A DNA stretch of 32,503 nucleotides from Thermoplasmatota archaeon (GTDB lineage Archaea > Thermoplasmatota > Penumbrarchaeia > JANQNL01), in the NCBI GenBank assembly GCA_028279585.1, contig JANQNL010000116.1:1-32503 (forward strand). The letters are read 5' to 3'. Positions 8,446 through 16,822 of this stretch are shown piece after piece. Every line of letters starts with the position of its first letter. Within the stretch, counting starts at the first letter, position 1. The translations under genes were made by a program, and so were the position numbers. The notes below the pieces were generated by a model. The model did not search any database. It saw only the letters and a program-made list of their open reading frames with translations, and was not told the DNA's origin.

Positions 8446-8985
8446 GTGAATGAGGATGATCCTGTACTGGACCATCGGTCCAGGAAAAGGGTTGTGACCT
8501 TGATTAGGTCTCGCCCGGGAGTGACCTTCTCCGAGATACAGGGAATCTGTGATATCAATGAATCCACTTTGAGATATCATGTTAGATATCTTATCAAGCA
8601 TCAAAAGGTAAGCGAGGTCAAATCCGGTGGATTACGATATTATTATCCATATTCCATGACCAATGACACGATCGACGATCCTTCATTATTACTTGGGGAA
8701 AGAGAAGTCCTTGATGTGATAATCGACAATCCTGGAGTAACATTGCAGGAGCTTTCAGATATTACTAGGAAACAGAAGAAGATTATCTCAAAGGCTTTGA
8801 AGAAGCTCCGAGCCCACCAATATATTTGGAAAGTCAGGTCTGGTAGGGAATGGGGCTATGAATACATCACAGAGCTGAAGGTCAGAGATGAAATGAAACG
8901 CATTCTTGTTGATAGGTTCATCAATGGAGATATTGATAATGATCGATTCTTGATACTGCTGAAAGGAATCGATGAAGAATATTGA
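8446..8985 (+). CDS. Double winged-helix transcriptional regulator
   Basis: This 179-residue soluble protein has two winged helix-turn-helix domains in tandem. The first is at about 12-70 (RKRVVTLIRSRPGVTFSEIQ...ESTLRYHVRYLIKHQKV with the wing SGGLRYYYP). The second is at about 85-145 (GEREVLDVIIDNPGVTLQEL...KKIISKALKKLRAHQYI with a wing around EWGYEYIT). The LRYHVRYL recognition helix is typical of archaeal ArsR/MarR-like 'two-wHTH' regulators. The only in-frame start is GTG at 8446; two nearby ATGs (8429, 8439) are out of frame. It starts 25 nt after the LamG protein's stop and shares its AT-rich composition, so the two are probably co-transcribed. No ligand-binding domain or membrane helix is seen. 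Confidence 0.88.
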   Translation: MNEDDPVLDHRSRKRVVTLIRSRPGVTFSEIQGICDINESTLRYHVRYLIKHQKVSEVKSGGLRYYYPYSMTNDTIDDPSLLLGEREVLDVIIDNPGVTLQELSDITRKQKKIISKALKKLRAHQYIWKVRSGREWGYEYITELKVRDEMKRILVDRFINGDIDNDRFLILLKGIDEEY

Positions 8986-9004
8986 CCGGTGACAGACCCA
9001 AATG

Positions 9005-9011
9005 ATTTAAA
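9005..9011 (+). promoter_or_regulatory. TATA box, leaderless-type promoter of the LemA gene
   Basis: ATTTAAA is centred 26 nt upstream of the ATG at 9034. This supports 9034 as the true start, in preference to the in-frame GTG at 8989, which would place the box inside the coding region. Confidence 0.55.
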
Positions 9012-9033
9012 CCACCCTTGTTATCCCATTTTC

Positions 9034-9600
9034 ATGGCTCCAAAACTGGCTTTGTACGGTGCAGTGGCCGCTATCGCTACGGTCGTTATCATCATCATCG
9101 TCTCCATAGTATGGGTCGGTGGGACCTACAACGAGCTCGTTTCAATGGAAGAGGACGTCGATGCAAGCTGGGCACAGGTCGAGAACCAGTACCAGCGGAA
9201 GATCGACCTCATCCCCACTCTTATCGCAACGGTCGAAGGTTACAAGGAGTTCGAGGCTGGGACCCTTGAGAACGTCACGGCATTACGAACCCAGTGGATG
9301 AACGCCGATTCTTCTGAGGACCAGATGGATGCATCCAACCAACTGGACGCAGAGCTTGTATCCATCATCCTAACCTACGAGAACTATCCATACCTCCAGG
9401 CTATCGAGGCCGTCAGAGACCTCATGGTGGAACTTGAGGGAACAGAGAACCGGATAACCGTGGAGAGGATGCGATATAACGAGGATGTCAGGGACTACAA
9501 CAAGGCCATCCGCCAGTTCCCAACGGTCATCATCGCAAACTCCTTCGGTTTCGAGGAAGCTGAGTACTTCGAGTCCGACGCGGCACCTGACCAGCCGTAA
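9034..9600 (+). CDS. LemA family protein
   Basis: The 188-residue protein has a single N-terminal membrane helix (about 8-28, VVIIIIVSIVWV) followed by the LemA signature YNELVSMEEDVDASWAQVENQYQRKIDLIPTL. The rest is a helical bundle ending in the family's RYNEDVRDYNKAIRQFP...FGFEEAEYFE pattern. Length matches the family. LemA proteins are membrane-anchored helical proteins of uncertain biochemical role, very often encoded beside TPM-domain proteins, as here: the TPM gene starts 8 nt after this stop. The ATG at 9034 is preferred over GTG at 8989 because the family begins just before the helix and because of the TATA box at 9005-9011. Confidence 0.95.
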   Translation: MAPKLALYGAVAAIATVVIIIIVSIVWVGGTYNELVSMEEDVDASWAQVENQYQRKIDLIPTLIATVEGYKEFEAGTLENVTALRTQWMNADSSEDQMDASNQLDAELVSIILTYENYPYLQAIEAVRDLMVELEGTENRITVERMRYNEDVRDYNKAIRQFPTVIIANSFGFEEAEYFESDAAPDQP

Positions 9601-9608
9601 GAGGTCCC

Positions 9609-10328
9609 ATGAGACCCAGGGCGTCCGTTGCAGCCGCAGTCGTGTCGTTACTGGTTTGTCTATCCCTAGTGCTGTTCACGACCCCCTGCTCGGCCTACCA
9701 CGACCTGGAGTATTACATCACCGATGACGCTTACGTCCTTTTGTGGGAAGAGATGCTGGACATCGAGGATGTCTGTATCGAGGTGTACGAGGCCACCGGT
9801 GCCCAGATGGCAGTGCTTATCGTCAATACCACACAACCATACGGCATCGACGACTATGCCCGTGGAACCTTCGAGGAAACTGAACTGGGCATCGAGGGCA
9901 GGGATGACGGACTGCTCCTGCTCATCTCCGTGTCCGAGGACCTGTGGCGCATAGAGGTCGGTTATGGCCTGGAAGGGATCCTACCGGACCTCAAGGTGAA
10001 CCAGATCGCCCAGGACCACCTGGTCCCGTTCCTTGAGGTCGGTGATTACTACCAGGGCGTGCTCTACTGCATGGCCTTTCTAGGGGAACAGATACTGGAC
10101 AACTACGAAGGGGAGCCCCCTGATCCGCCAGCCGAGCCCTGGTATCCCATTCCATTCCTCCCGCTCCTGTGGTGGCAGCTTCTGATAGCTATAGCAGTGT
10201 TCCTTGCCATATCGGCGCTTACAGGAGGTGGGGGCCTCTGGATCGGTGGATTGTTCCGTGGTGGAGGGATCCGCGGTGGTGGCGGTGGAGGTCGGTCAGG
10301 CGGTGGTGGAGCGAAGGGTCGGTTCTGA
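9609..10328 (+). CDS. TPM-domain (YgcG-like) secreted/membrane protein with Gly-rich tail
   Basis: The 239-residue protein has a signal peptide (about 1-28) followed by a TPM domain (about 32-165): DDAYVLLWEEMLDIEDVCIEVYEATGAQMAVLIVN and the conserved GRDDGLLLLISVSEDLWRIEVGYGLEGILPD. It continues with a Pro-rich linker, a membrane helix (about 187-205) and a Gly-rich end, GGGGGGRSGGGGAKGRF. This layout is standard for the family, whose members have been linked to phosphatase-like activity or to membrane-protein maintenance such as photosystem II repair; the role in archaea is not settled. It follows the LemA gene by 8 nt with GAGGT just upstream of the ATG, so the two form an operon. Its stop lies one base from the stop of the convergent symporter gene. 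Confidence 0.94.
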   Translation: MRPRASVAAAVVSLLVCLSLVLFTTPCSAYHDLEYYITDDAYVLLWEEMLDIEDVCIEVYEATGAQMAVLIVNTTQPYGIDDYARGTFEETELGIEGRDDGLLLLISVSEDLWRIEVGYGLEGILPDLKVNQIAQDHLVPFLEVGDYYQGVLYCMAFLGEQILDNYEGEPPDPPAEPWYPIPFLPLLWWQLLIAIAVFLAISALTGGGGLWIGGLFRGGGIRGGGGGGRSGGGGAKGRF

Positions 10329-10329
10329 C

Positions 10330-11802
10330 CTACTCTGGGTCACCGTTCTTGACCTGGTCCTTGGAGAGCACAGCATGCTCCAGAATGCTAACGACGACCA
10401 TTCCGACCACACATAGACACAATCCAATTATTTGGCTTGAGTTAACGATGCCAAGATCATAGATCGGTCCAATGACAGAAAGGTCGACCCATCCTTCCTT
10501 GAACGTGAAGTACCATAGGACCGTAGAGCCGCCTCCGAACACGAGCCCTGCGATGGCTCCCAGATTGGTGACACGGGTCTGTTTCTTGAACAGACCGGCG
10601 ACCACTGGTAGAACAACTCCGGCGATGAACACCAGGTAGGCCAGGTACAGTATCTCGATCATATCCGTGAGCCAAACTCCAACACCGACAGCAGCGATCG
10701 CTATCGGGACCATGGAGACCTTGGCAACCCACAGAAGGACCTTCTGGCGCTTTTCCTCCTTGAGGTCCGTGAACCTCGACAGGACTGGACCGACAAGGTC
10801 ATTGGAGAACACCGAGCCACCGGTCAGAAGTGTGGTATCCACAGATGACATGAGGACCGCGATGAGACCGGCGACAAGGACCGCCCTGATGGCCTGGTTC
10901 CCAATGGTCCCAGTGATAAGAGCGGTCATGACGGACGACTCCCCATTACCAAGGACGTTCTTGGCCATGAGGCCTAGGAGGGCCATGATGATGCCCCACC
11001 CGAGGATGATCGCAGCACCGATAGCTGCAGATCGCTGGGCGACCTTCTGGTCCTTTGCAGAGAGGATGGCTGCGTAAACATCAGGTCCTACCAGGTATGA
11101 AAGACCGAGCAGAATGAACAATGAGAACAGGGAAAGTGGTGTGTGGCCTGCGAACATGTCCAGGTCCGGGTTGCCGAGCTTGCCCACATCTCCTCCACCT
11201 GCAAGAAGGGCAGCTGGCACAAGGATGACGACCAGGGCCACCATCATGAAGAACTGGATGACGTCAGTGTAGGCGTCAGCCACCTTGCCTGCCATTATCG
11301 TGTAGACCGTGAAGACGGTCATGGAAAGGAACAAGGCCACATAAGGGTCGATGCCAAGAAAACCTGCCAGGACGTCCCTGGTCGCTGTGGCAAGGACAGC
11401 TATCCAAAGGATCTCTGCCATGATGACGACTACCGCTGTCACCATCCTGGTCTTGGTGTCAAAGAGCTTCTCCACAAGGTCTGGAAGTGTCAATGCCTTG
11501 CTCGCTCTGATGCGCTTTGCTAGGAACAGGCCCATGACCAAAAGGAAGAACGCTGGCCCCAGGGAGAACCAGATGGATGAGAGCCCGTTCTTGTAGAAGT
11601 TGGTCACCGCAGCGAAAGTCATGGACGCTCCGATGATGGTGGCTGACAAGGAAAGGGCAGTGAACAGGACCGGCAGCTTTCGCTGGGCCACAAGGAATCC
11701 CGTCAGGTCCTTTGCTCTTTTTCTGAGGAAGAATCCCAGGACAAGAAGGCCTGCTACGTAGACGACGAGCAGGATGACGACCATTATCTGGAAACCGTTC
11801 AT
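10330..11802 (-). CDS. Sodium:solute symporter (SSF family)
   Basis: This 490-residue integral membrane protein has about 13 hydrophobic segments. SSF hallmarks are present: GASMTFAAVTNFYKNG early, GLSYLVGPDVYAAILSAKD near the middle, and LMSSVDTTLLTGGSVFSNDLV, the segment that holds the conserved sodium-site Ser/Thr residues. A longer reading frame begins at 11991, but its extra 63 residues are not SSF-like and run through an intergenic palindrome. ATG at 11802 has AAGGTG at 11808-11813 with a 5-nt spacer and directly precedes the first helix. A TATA-like TTTATAG lies at 11853-11859. The solute cannot be inferred reliably; family substrates include sugars, amino acids and carboxylates. Its neighbours do not point to a substrate. 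Confidence 0.93.
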   Translation of the reverse strand: MNGFQIMVVILLVVYVAGLLVLGFFLRKRAKDLTGFLVAQRKLPVLFTALSLSATIIGASMTFAAVTNFYKNGLSSIWFSLGPAFFLLVMGLFLAKRIRASKALTLPDLVEKLFDTKTRMVTAVVVIMAEILWIAVLATATRDVLAGFLGIDPYVALFLSMTVFTVYTIMAGKVADAYTDVIQFFMMVALVVILVPAALLAGGGDVGKLGNPDLDMFAGHTPLSLFSLFILLGLSYLVGPDVYAAILSAKDQKVAQRSAAIGAAIILGWGIIMALLGLMAKNVLGNGESSVMTALITGTIGNQAIRAVLVAGLIAVLMSSVDTTLLTGGSVFSNDLVGPVLSRFTDLKEEKRQKVLLWVAKVSMVPIAIAAVGVGVWLTDMIEILYLAYLVFIAGVVLPVVAGLFKKQTRVTNLGAIAGLVFGGGSTVLWYFTFKEGWVDLSVIGPIYDLGIVNSSQIIGLCLCVVGMVVVSILEHAVLSKDQVKNGDPE

Positions 11803-11852
11803 GCCAACACCTTGTAAACCTTTTACGATTGGGGGTTGACAATAAACCTCTG

Positions 11853-11859
11853 CTATAAA
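11853..11859 (-). promoter_or_regulatory. TATA-like box for the symporter gene
   Basis: TTTATAG on the minus strand is centred 54 nt before the ATG at 11802. This predicts a leader of nearly 30 nt that carries the ribosome-binding site AAGGTG (11808-11813). A second weaker candidate, GGTTTATTG, lies around 11840-11848. Confidence 0.45.
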
Positions 11860-11939
11860 TGGTTTGGCCAAAAGGGGTTCGACCAGATACGTATTCGCTC
11901 CAACGCCTACAATTCTCTGTTGGCCAGCTGCATTCCATG

Positions 11940-12071
11940 ATTGAATGGGTTCTCGCCACAATCTTGTAAAGCAGAAGAGAGGTTGGTTCACTCCACAAAT
12001 CCTTGCTTGCCCAATGAGTGAACCAATCTTTTATTGAATCTTTACAAGATTGTTCTTTTCACCCATTCAAT
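11940..12071. repeat. 132-bp imperfect palindrome with three perfectly paired blocks
   Basis: The left arm has ATTGAATGGGT (11940-11950), ACAATCTTGTAAAG (11958-11971) and TTGGTTCACTC (11983-11993). The right arm carries their exact reverse complements at 12061-12071, 12040-12053 and 12016-12026. The spacers between blocks are unpaired and about 7 and 11-13 nt long. The centre is about 22 nt. The right end covers the stop codon of the ABC permease (12067-12069); the left end is about 80 bp upstream of the symporter promoter. It could be a MITE-like relic, a transcribed hairpin at the operon end, or a regulatory site. No clear target-site duplication was seen. Confidence 0.75.
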
Positions 12072-12870
12072 GCATATCCTTATTCGATATCCAGATACAA
12101 GCGACGAGCAGCGATATCACAATGATAACTGCACATATCGCCACTGAAGCTACGGTCCCGGTCATGTCCGTATACTGCACCAGATCGCTCCTGTAGATCT
12201 CGAAGTGGAGTATCGACCGCAGATAGTACATGACCGTCCCGCGCTTGACACTTCCGGGCATGTTCACGACAAATATCTCCCAGATGAACCCGAACAGCAG
12301 ACCGATCATCAGCGGTCGCTTGAAGATCACGGACAACGCTGTGAACATCGCCCCGTAGACCATGAGCCCGAGGATGACCACGAACAGCATCCATCCCAGG
12401 ACCTCAAGGTGCGAAAAGGCAAATCCTAGTCCAGGCCTGGCCATTGCCACAAGGTATGCAAGGACCACAGCTGGTGTGAACATCAGGGTAAGACCGATGA
12501 CCATTCCGATATACTTGAACAGCACGAACTCGAACCGCTTAACGGGCTTGATCATCAGGTAGGTGATGGTCCTCTTTTCGATCTCTTCTGTGAAGATGCT
12601 ACCGGAATAGATGAGCGGGAAGAACAGTATGAAGAACTGCATGTACAGGAACAGCGAGATTATGGTAAACCCACCTAGCCATTCACCCCGGTCTCCAACT
12701 GCTGGCTCCCTGTAAACGAACGTTCCGATGATGATGATAGGTATCAGGAGGAAGCATGGACCTATCCAGACGAACTTGTTGACGAACATCTGACGCAGCG
12801 TAAGCAGGATCAGGGCAATGCCCCTGTGTGGCAGTCCTTGCCAGTAGTTTATCTTGCTCACATGCTCCAT
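12067..12870 (-). CDS. ABC-2 type transporter permease (second of operon)
   Basis: This 267-residue protein has six membrane helices. It begins with a short cytoplasmic segment (LTLRQMFVNKFVW) and carries the ABC-2 permease pattern YSGSIFTEEIEKRTITYLMIKPVKRFEFVLFKYIG after the second helix, as in Nos/ABC2_membrane permeases that move substrates outward. It is the last gene of the four-gene ABC operon. Its ATG follows the preceding ATPase stop by 4 nt in TAGGAAAATG, where the stop region doubles as ribosome-binding sequence. Its stop codon sits inside the right arm of the palindrome at 11940-12071. Substrate unknown. Confidence 0.9.
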   Translation of the reverse strand: MEHVSKINYWQGLPHRGIALILLTLRQMFVNKFVWIGPCFLLIPIIIIGTFVYREPAVGDRGEWLGGFTIISLFLYMQFFILFFPLIYSGSIFTEEIEKRTITYLMIKPVKRFEFVLFKYIGMVIGLTLMFTPAVVLAYLVAMARPGLGFAFSHLEVLGWMLFVVILGLMVYGAMFTALSVIFKRPLMIGLLFGFIWEIFVVNMPGSVKRGTVMYYLRSILHFEIYRSDLVQYTDMTGTVASVAICAVIIVISLLVACIWISNKDMH

Positions 12871-12874
12871 TTTC

Positions 12875-13810
12875 CTAACCTACCAGATATCTGAATATTG
12901 CGTCCAATGAATCGTCTGGACTATCGATGCTCGAGATCCTTATCCTGTTTCCAATGACAAGTTCCTGGAAGTGGTCGTAGAAGGCACTTGGGTCTGATGT
13001 CATGACCATTATCATGTCCGGCTCTTCCTTCTTGAACGACAGCGAGGTGACCTCTGTGAGGTCAGTGAGATGCCGGGCCAGCCCTCGTGGGTCCGGCGTT
13101 CTGATACGGACGTTCAGAGGGAACTTGTCCATGGAGTCCCTGATATCAGAGATATCTCCCTGGGCCACGAGCTTTCCTTTGTTGATGAGGACGATCTTCT
13201 GCGTCATCCTCTCCACTTCATGGAGAACGTGGGAGGACACGATGATGTGCTTTCCTTCCTTGGCCTGTTCGAACATCAGCTCGATTATCTTGATCCTACC
13301 GAGAGGGTCCGTCCCAGCAAGTGGCTCGTCCAGGACCAGGAGTTCTGGGTCGTGGACCAATGCCTGCGCGATCTTGATCCTCTGCCTCATTCCCTTGGAG
13401 TAACCTGTGACGTTGCGGTTCATGGCCTTTGTCAGGTCCACGGTCCGGATGGCCTTCTTAGCCATCTTCTCGGCGGTCCTTCCCCCGACACCTGCAAGCT
13501 TTGCGTTCATCTTGACGAAGTCCAGGCCGGTCATGTTGGGATAGAACGCATCCTGCTCTGGACAGAATCCGATACGCTTGTTCAGCTTGGGATTGTCCCA
13601 GACAGGAAGGCCGAACGCGTGGACCCTGCCGATGCTAGGCTTGATCTGTCCGGTCATGATCTTCATCATTGTGGACTTGCCAGCACCGTTCGGTCCCAGC
13701 AGGCCGGAGATGCCTCCGGAGTAGTTGACACTGATGTCGTTTAGACCCATGACCTTGCGGCCATAGAACTTGGAGACGCGCTCCACGGTCATTATGGGCT
13801 CGTCCGTCAT
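12875..13810 (-). CDS. ABC-2 transporter ATP-binding protein (second of operon)
   Basis: The 311-residue ATPase has Walker A GLLGPNGAGKST (about 36-47), a Q-loop region (IGFCPEQDAFYPN), the signature YSKGMRQRIKIAQAL (a variant of LSGGQ), Walker B LLVLDEP with DPLGR after it, and the H-loop VSSHVLHEVE. A C-terminal extension of about 90 residues is typical of ABC-2 exporters. It overlaps the upstream permease gene by 4 nt (ATGA) and is followed 4 nt later by its own small permease gene, so coupled translation is likely. It probably pairs with the permease at 12067-12870, although mixing with the other ATPase is possible. Confidence 0.95.
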   Translation of the reverse strand: MTDEPIMTVERVSKFYGRKVMGLNDISVNYSGGISGLLGPNGAGKSTMMKIMTGQIKPSIGRVHAFGLPVWDNPKLNKRIGFCPEQDAFYPNMTGLDFVKMNAKLAGVGGRTAEKMAKKAIRTVDLTKAMNRNVTGYSKGMRQRIKIAQALVHDPELLVLDEPLAGTDPLGRIKIIELMFEQAKEGKHIIVSSHVLHEVERMTQKIVLINKGKLVAQGDISDIRDSMDKFPLNVRIRTPDPRGLARHLTDLTEVTSLSFKKEEPDMIMVMTSDPSAFYDHFQELVIGNRIRISSIDSPDDSLDAIFRYLVG

Positions 13811-15861
13811 TGTGTCAACTCCGTTGCCTTGAGGCGAATTATGAGGATGATCACAGAGAGTAGGAATATGCCCAAGAGCACTCCCGCTGGATAGTACCAG
13901 TCGAACCCATATCCGTCAACGTTGTAGTGGATGTCAAAGAGGAACTTAAAGACGGCCTTGAGACAGTTCCTTGGGTCCACTAGTGCGATGTACTTGGAAC
14001 CGAAGAGCCCCAACAGGATCTGTGAGAACACGGATGGGAAGATGAAGGAACTGAAGATGATGGCGCCTGCATACATCCACTTCTTTGTGAGAGAGGATAT
14101 CGCAAGGCTCAAGGTCGTAAAGATGGTGAGCGTGATGAATATCGATAGCATCATGGCTCCTAGGACCCAGAGGTGCTCGAAGAAGAACCTTATGGAAACA
14201 GAACCTAGGACCGAGCCTATGAAGTACAGCAGGAACGCTGGCACTATCGAGGTCAATGTCATGAATAGGAACAGAGCTCCTCCCTTGCCGAGGATATACT
14301 CGAACTTCAGGAGCGGTCTGGACAGGTATAGAGAGATGGAATTGAACCTGATGTCGTTTGCTATGATGCCGGAGCCAGCTATAGAGAACAGGAAGATCAT
14401 CCATAGGTATCTCTCGTAGTGGATCCCGCTGCCCCATAGCATTTTGTAGAAGGACTTAGCGCATGTGTCCTTGATGATGATGGATGTGACCTTGGCCGTG
14501 ACCATGGTGCAGTTGGAGCGTTCCATCCCGGTCGCAAGGACGTTGGTGGCTGTGAGCTGGATGTTATATGGTTTCCTTATGGCGTTCTCTGATGCCTGGA
14601 CCGTGAGGGTGAAGTTCTCCTCCTGGTTGGCAGGTATCAGGAGCATGCCAAGGTTGTCCCACGGGAGGTTCTCGAAGAAGGCCATGGGGTCATCTCCCCC
14701 GCCATCCATTTCGTCATCCCCGTCATCCCCATCCCTGTCCTGGAACCCGTCCATCCCGTCGAAGCCGTCTCCACCGTCGAAGCCGTCCCCGCCGTCATCT
14801 CCATCTCCCCCATCCCCGCCAGCCATCATGTTCTGGAACATCAGCATCGTCATGAGCTGGTCCATGACGTTCTCGTCCATGCCCTGGGCCGTGATGTTCC
14901 ACTGCATGTCGTTGCTGTAGGATACCTTGTAGTCCACAAGGACCAGTATCGGCTCTGGGCTGTGGTTCTCCACTATGATGTTGAATGTCGTGTACTTGTT
15001 CGCTCCAACACCCTGAGTGACGAACCCTTTTTCGGAACCTTCTGCATAGATAGAGAAGTTAGGAGCTCCCGGGAACGTATCGTTCAATTTATGGATCTCT
15101 CGAAGGTCATTGTCTGGTAGCGTAACATACGTGGTGACAGAGTTCGTCCTTGGGTCATTGACCGCCCAGAACGCTTCGAAGTCATCGCTGCTCGTCCCTG
15201 CCTTGGCCAGGACAGTGATCTTTCTTGTCAGATTGAACATGTCCGTGGAGTCCATGCCAAGCATCATGCGTAGGGTGTCACTATCGCCGCTGATCTCCAC
15301 GTCCTCGCCGAACATGTCCTCTCGTTTCTCGCCGCCGCCCTCTCCGTTCGGGTCCACGTTCAGGATAGGATTGTAGAGGTACTCCTCTGCAGTCCATGGG
15401 GCCGTGACCTGGACAACGATGGTCTTGGTCTGACCCTTTTCCATGTACGAGCTATTGTCCTCGAACCATGAGGACGTGGCCCAATAGTCGTTCGGGCCTA
15501 CGGCGATGATACCTATCTCTGAGGTATCACGACCAACGTGTTTTATGTCGTACCTGAACTGTTTGGTCTCTCCCAACCCCATTTCCCATTGTATCGTTTC
15601 GTTATCTTGAGGGGACATCTCGAACCTTATGTCGTGGATGTCCAGGAACAAGCTCTCCGAAGAGCTCTGAAGCTGAAGTTGGCCAACAAGGAACATGATG
15701 ACTATCAGGAACACGAAGAAGTAGCTTATCGCGATGACTATCCTGGATGGCCAGCTTCGTGTGAGGAACTTGAAGTTGTTGAAGACCATTCGGTAGAGCC
15801 TGTAGAACCTACCCTGGTACTCCTTCTCGTAAGGCCTGTAATCTCCGGACTTGATCGCCAC
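13807..15861 (-). CDS. Large ABC-2 permease with extracellular domain and Gly/Asp-rich insert (first of operon)
   Basis: The 684-residue protein has one N-terminal membrane helix (about 41-62) and then a long extracellular region (about 65-470) with beta-sandwich-like segments. Within it is a low-complexity Gly/Asp stretch (about 345-392; GGDGGDGDDGGDGFDGGDGF and similar). The C-terminal part has at least five helices: a GIHYERYLWMIFLFSIAGSG entry segment, DIRFNSISLYLSRPLLKFEYILGK (an ABC-2 permease hallmark) and a last helix ending in RLKATELTQ. Ordinary permeases of this class are far shorter; the ectodomain is the main oddity. The start is GTG at 15861, overlapping the upstream ATPase's TAG by one base. 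The Gly/Asp stretch could bind calcium, which is inference. Confidence 0.88.
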   Translation of the reverse strand: MAIKSGDYRPYEKEYQGRFYRLYRMVFNNFKFLTRSWPSRIVIAISYFFVFLIVIMFLVGQLQLQSSSESLFLDIHDIRFEMSPQDNETIQWEMGLGETKQFRYDIKHVGRDTSEIGIIAVGPNDYWATSSWFEDNSSYMEKGQTKTIVVQVTAPWTAEEYLYNPILNVDPNGEGGGEKREDMFGEDVEISGDSDTLRMMLGMDSTDMFNLTRKITVLAKAGTSSDDFEAFWAVNDPRTNSVTTYVTLPDNDLREIHKLNDTFPGAPNFSIYAEGSEKGFVTQGVGANKYTTFNIIVENHSPEPILVLVDYKVSYSNDMQWNITAQGMDENVMDQLMTMLMFQNMMAGGDGGDGDDGGDGFDGGDGFDGMDGFQDRDGDDGDDEMDGGGDDPMAFFENLPWDNLGMLLIPANQEENFTLTVQASENAIRKPYNIQLTATNVLATGMERSNCTMVTAKVTSIIIKDTCAKSFYKMLWGSGIHYERYLWMIFLFSIAGSGIIANDIRFNSISLYLSRPLLKFEYILGKGGALFLFMTLTSIVPAFLLYFIGSVLGSVSIRFFFEHLWVLGAMMLSIFITLTIFTTLSLAISSLTKKWMYAGAIIFSSFIFPSVFSQILLGLFGSKYIALVDPRNCLKAVFKFLFDIHYNVDGYGFDWYYPAGVLLGIFLLSVIILIIRLKATELTQ

Positions 15862-16799
15862 TAGGTCTTCCCTCCTGCGCCGATATTACTTACGAAGATA
15901 TCCTCCAAGGTCCGCTTCGCACCTGTGGCATGCCGCAACTGGATGCCGGTCCCATCCAGCTCCTTGTAGAGTGTGAAGATGAGGTCATCTCCACCCTGGA
16001 CGTAGTAGTACACTCCGCTCATCTCATACTTGAGCTTGAGCTTTTTGAGGACCTTTTCGAAGATCTTTCGATCTCCCTTGATCTTAATCTCGATCCTTCC
16101 AGTGGAACCGGTGAGCTCGTCCATGCTTCCCTGGATGACGAGCCTTCCACCCTGCATGATGACAACGTACTTGCAGATGTATTCCACATCTGGAAGCAGG
16201 TGTGATGAGAAGATGACATTGATGCCATGGTTTGTAGAGATGTCCTTGACAAGCTCCAACATCTCGTCCCTACCCTGTGGGTCCATGCCGTTGGTGGGTT
16301 CGTCCAGGAAGATGAGCTCGGGGTCGTGTACCACAGACTGGGCAAGCTTCACCTTCTGCTTCATTCCCGTGGAGTAGGTCTTGACCTTCCTGTACCTCTC
16401 CTCCATGATGCCAACGTAGTCCAGGACCTCATGGGCCCTCTGGATGGCGTCCATGGGAAGGAGGCCTGAAAGCTCGGCCATGTACTTGACATGCTCAACA
16501 GCATCTAGGCTCGGAATGAGGCAGTCGTTCTCCGGCATGTAACCGATGCGCTGCCGGATCTCGATAGCGGTATTGACCTGGGATGTGTCAAGCCCGAGTA
16601 CCGTGGCCTTACCTTTGGTGGGAGTGACAAGACCAAGAAGACACTTGATCAGAGTGGACTTGCCGGCACCGTTAGGTCCCAGAAGTCCGATGGCTCCGTA
16701 AGGAACCCTGAGGTCCATGGAATCCAGAGCTTGCAAGTTGCCATAGGATTTGACCATAGAGGTGGTCTCTATCAAGTACTCTGGTCTACCGTCAGCCAT
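15861..16799 (-). CDS. ABC-2 transporter ATP-binding protein (first of operon)
   Basis: The 312-residue ATPase has Walker A GLLGPNGAGKST, a Q-loop region RIGYMPENDCLIPS, the signature YSTGMKQKVKLAQSV, Walker B LIFLDEPTNGMDPQGR and the H-loop FSSHLLPDVE, followed by an exporter-type C-terminal extension. A longer reading frame starts at 16940, but ATG at 16799 directly precedes the conserved YLIETTSMVKSYG strand and lies about 28 nt from the palindromic TATA box at 16823-16832. It is the first gene of the four-gene operon and overlaps the next gene by one base (TAGTG). It probably energises the large permease at 13807-15861. Confidence 0.95.
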   Translation of the reverse strand: MADGRPEYLIETTSMVKSYGNLQALDSMDLRVPYGAIGLLGPNGAGKSTLIKCLLGLVTPTKGKATVLGLDTSQVNTAIEIRQRIGYMPENDCLIPSLDAVEHVKYMAELSGLLPMDAIQRAHEVLDYVGIMEERYRKVKTYSTGMKQKVKLAQSVVHDPELIFLDEPTNGMDPQGRDEMLELVKDISTNHGINVIFSSHLLPDVEYICKYVVIMQGGRLVIQGSMDELTGSTGRIEIKIKGDRKIFEKVLKKLKLKYEMSGVYYYVQGGDDLIFTLYKELDGTGIQLRHATGAKRTLEDIFVSNIGAGGKT

Positions 16800-16822
16800 C
16801 ACTTCTTGACCGTGGCTCGTGG

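Noticed and set aside
11803..11991. N-terminal extension of the symporter frame up to 11991
   Set aside because: The 63 extra residues do not resemble SSF proteins and run through a TATA-like box; ATG 11802 has a good ribosome-binding site.
14690..14820. Possible CRISPR-like or minisatellite repeat
   Set aside because: The repetition comes from GGD/FDGGDG codons inside a long coding frame; units are short, irregular and lack spacers.
14465..14920. Ser/Pro-rich frame on the plus strand
   Set aside because: It is a shadow of the Gly/Asp-rich stretch of the large ABC permease on the minus strand.
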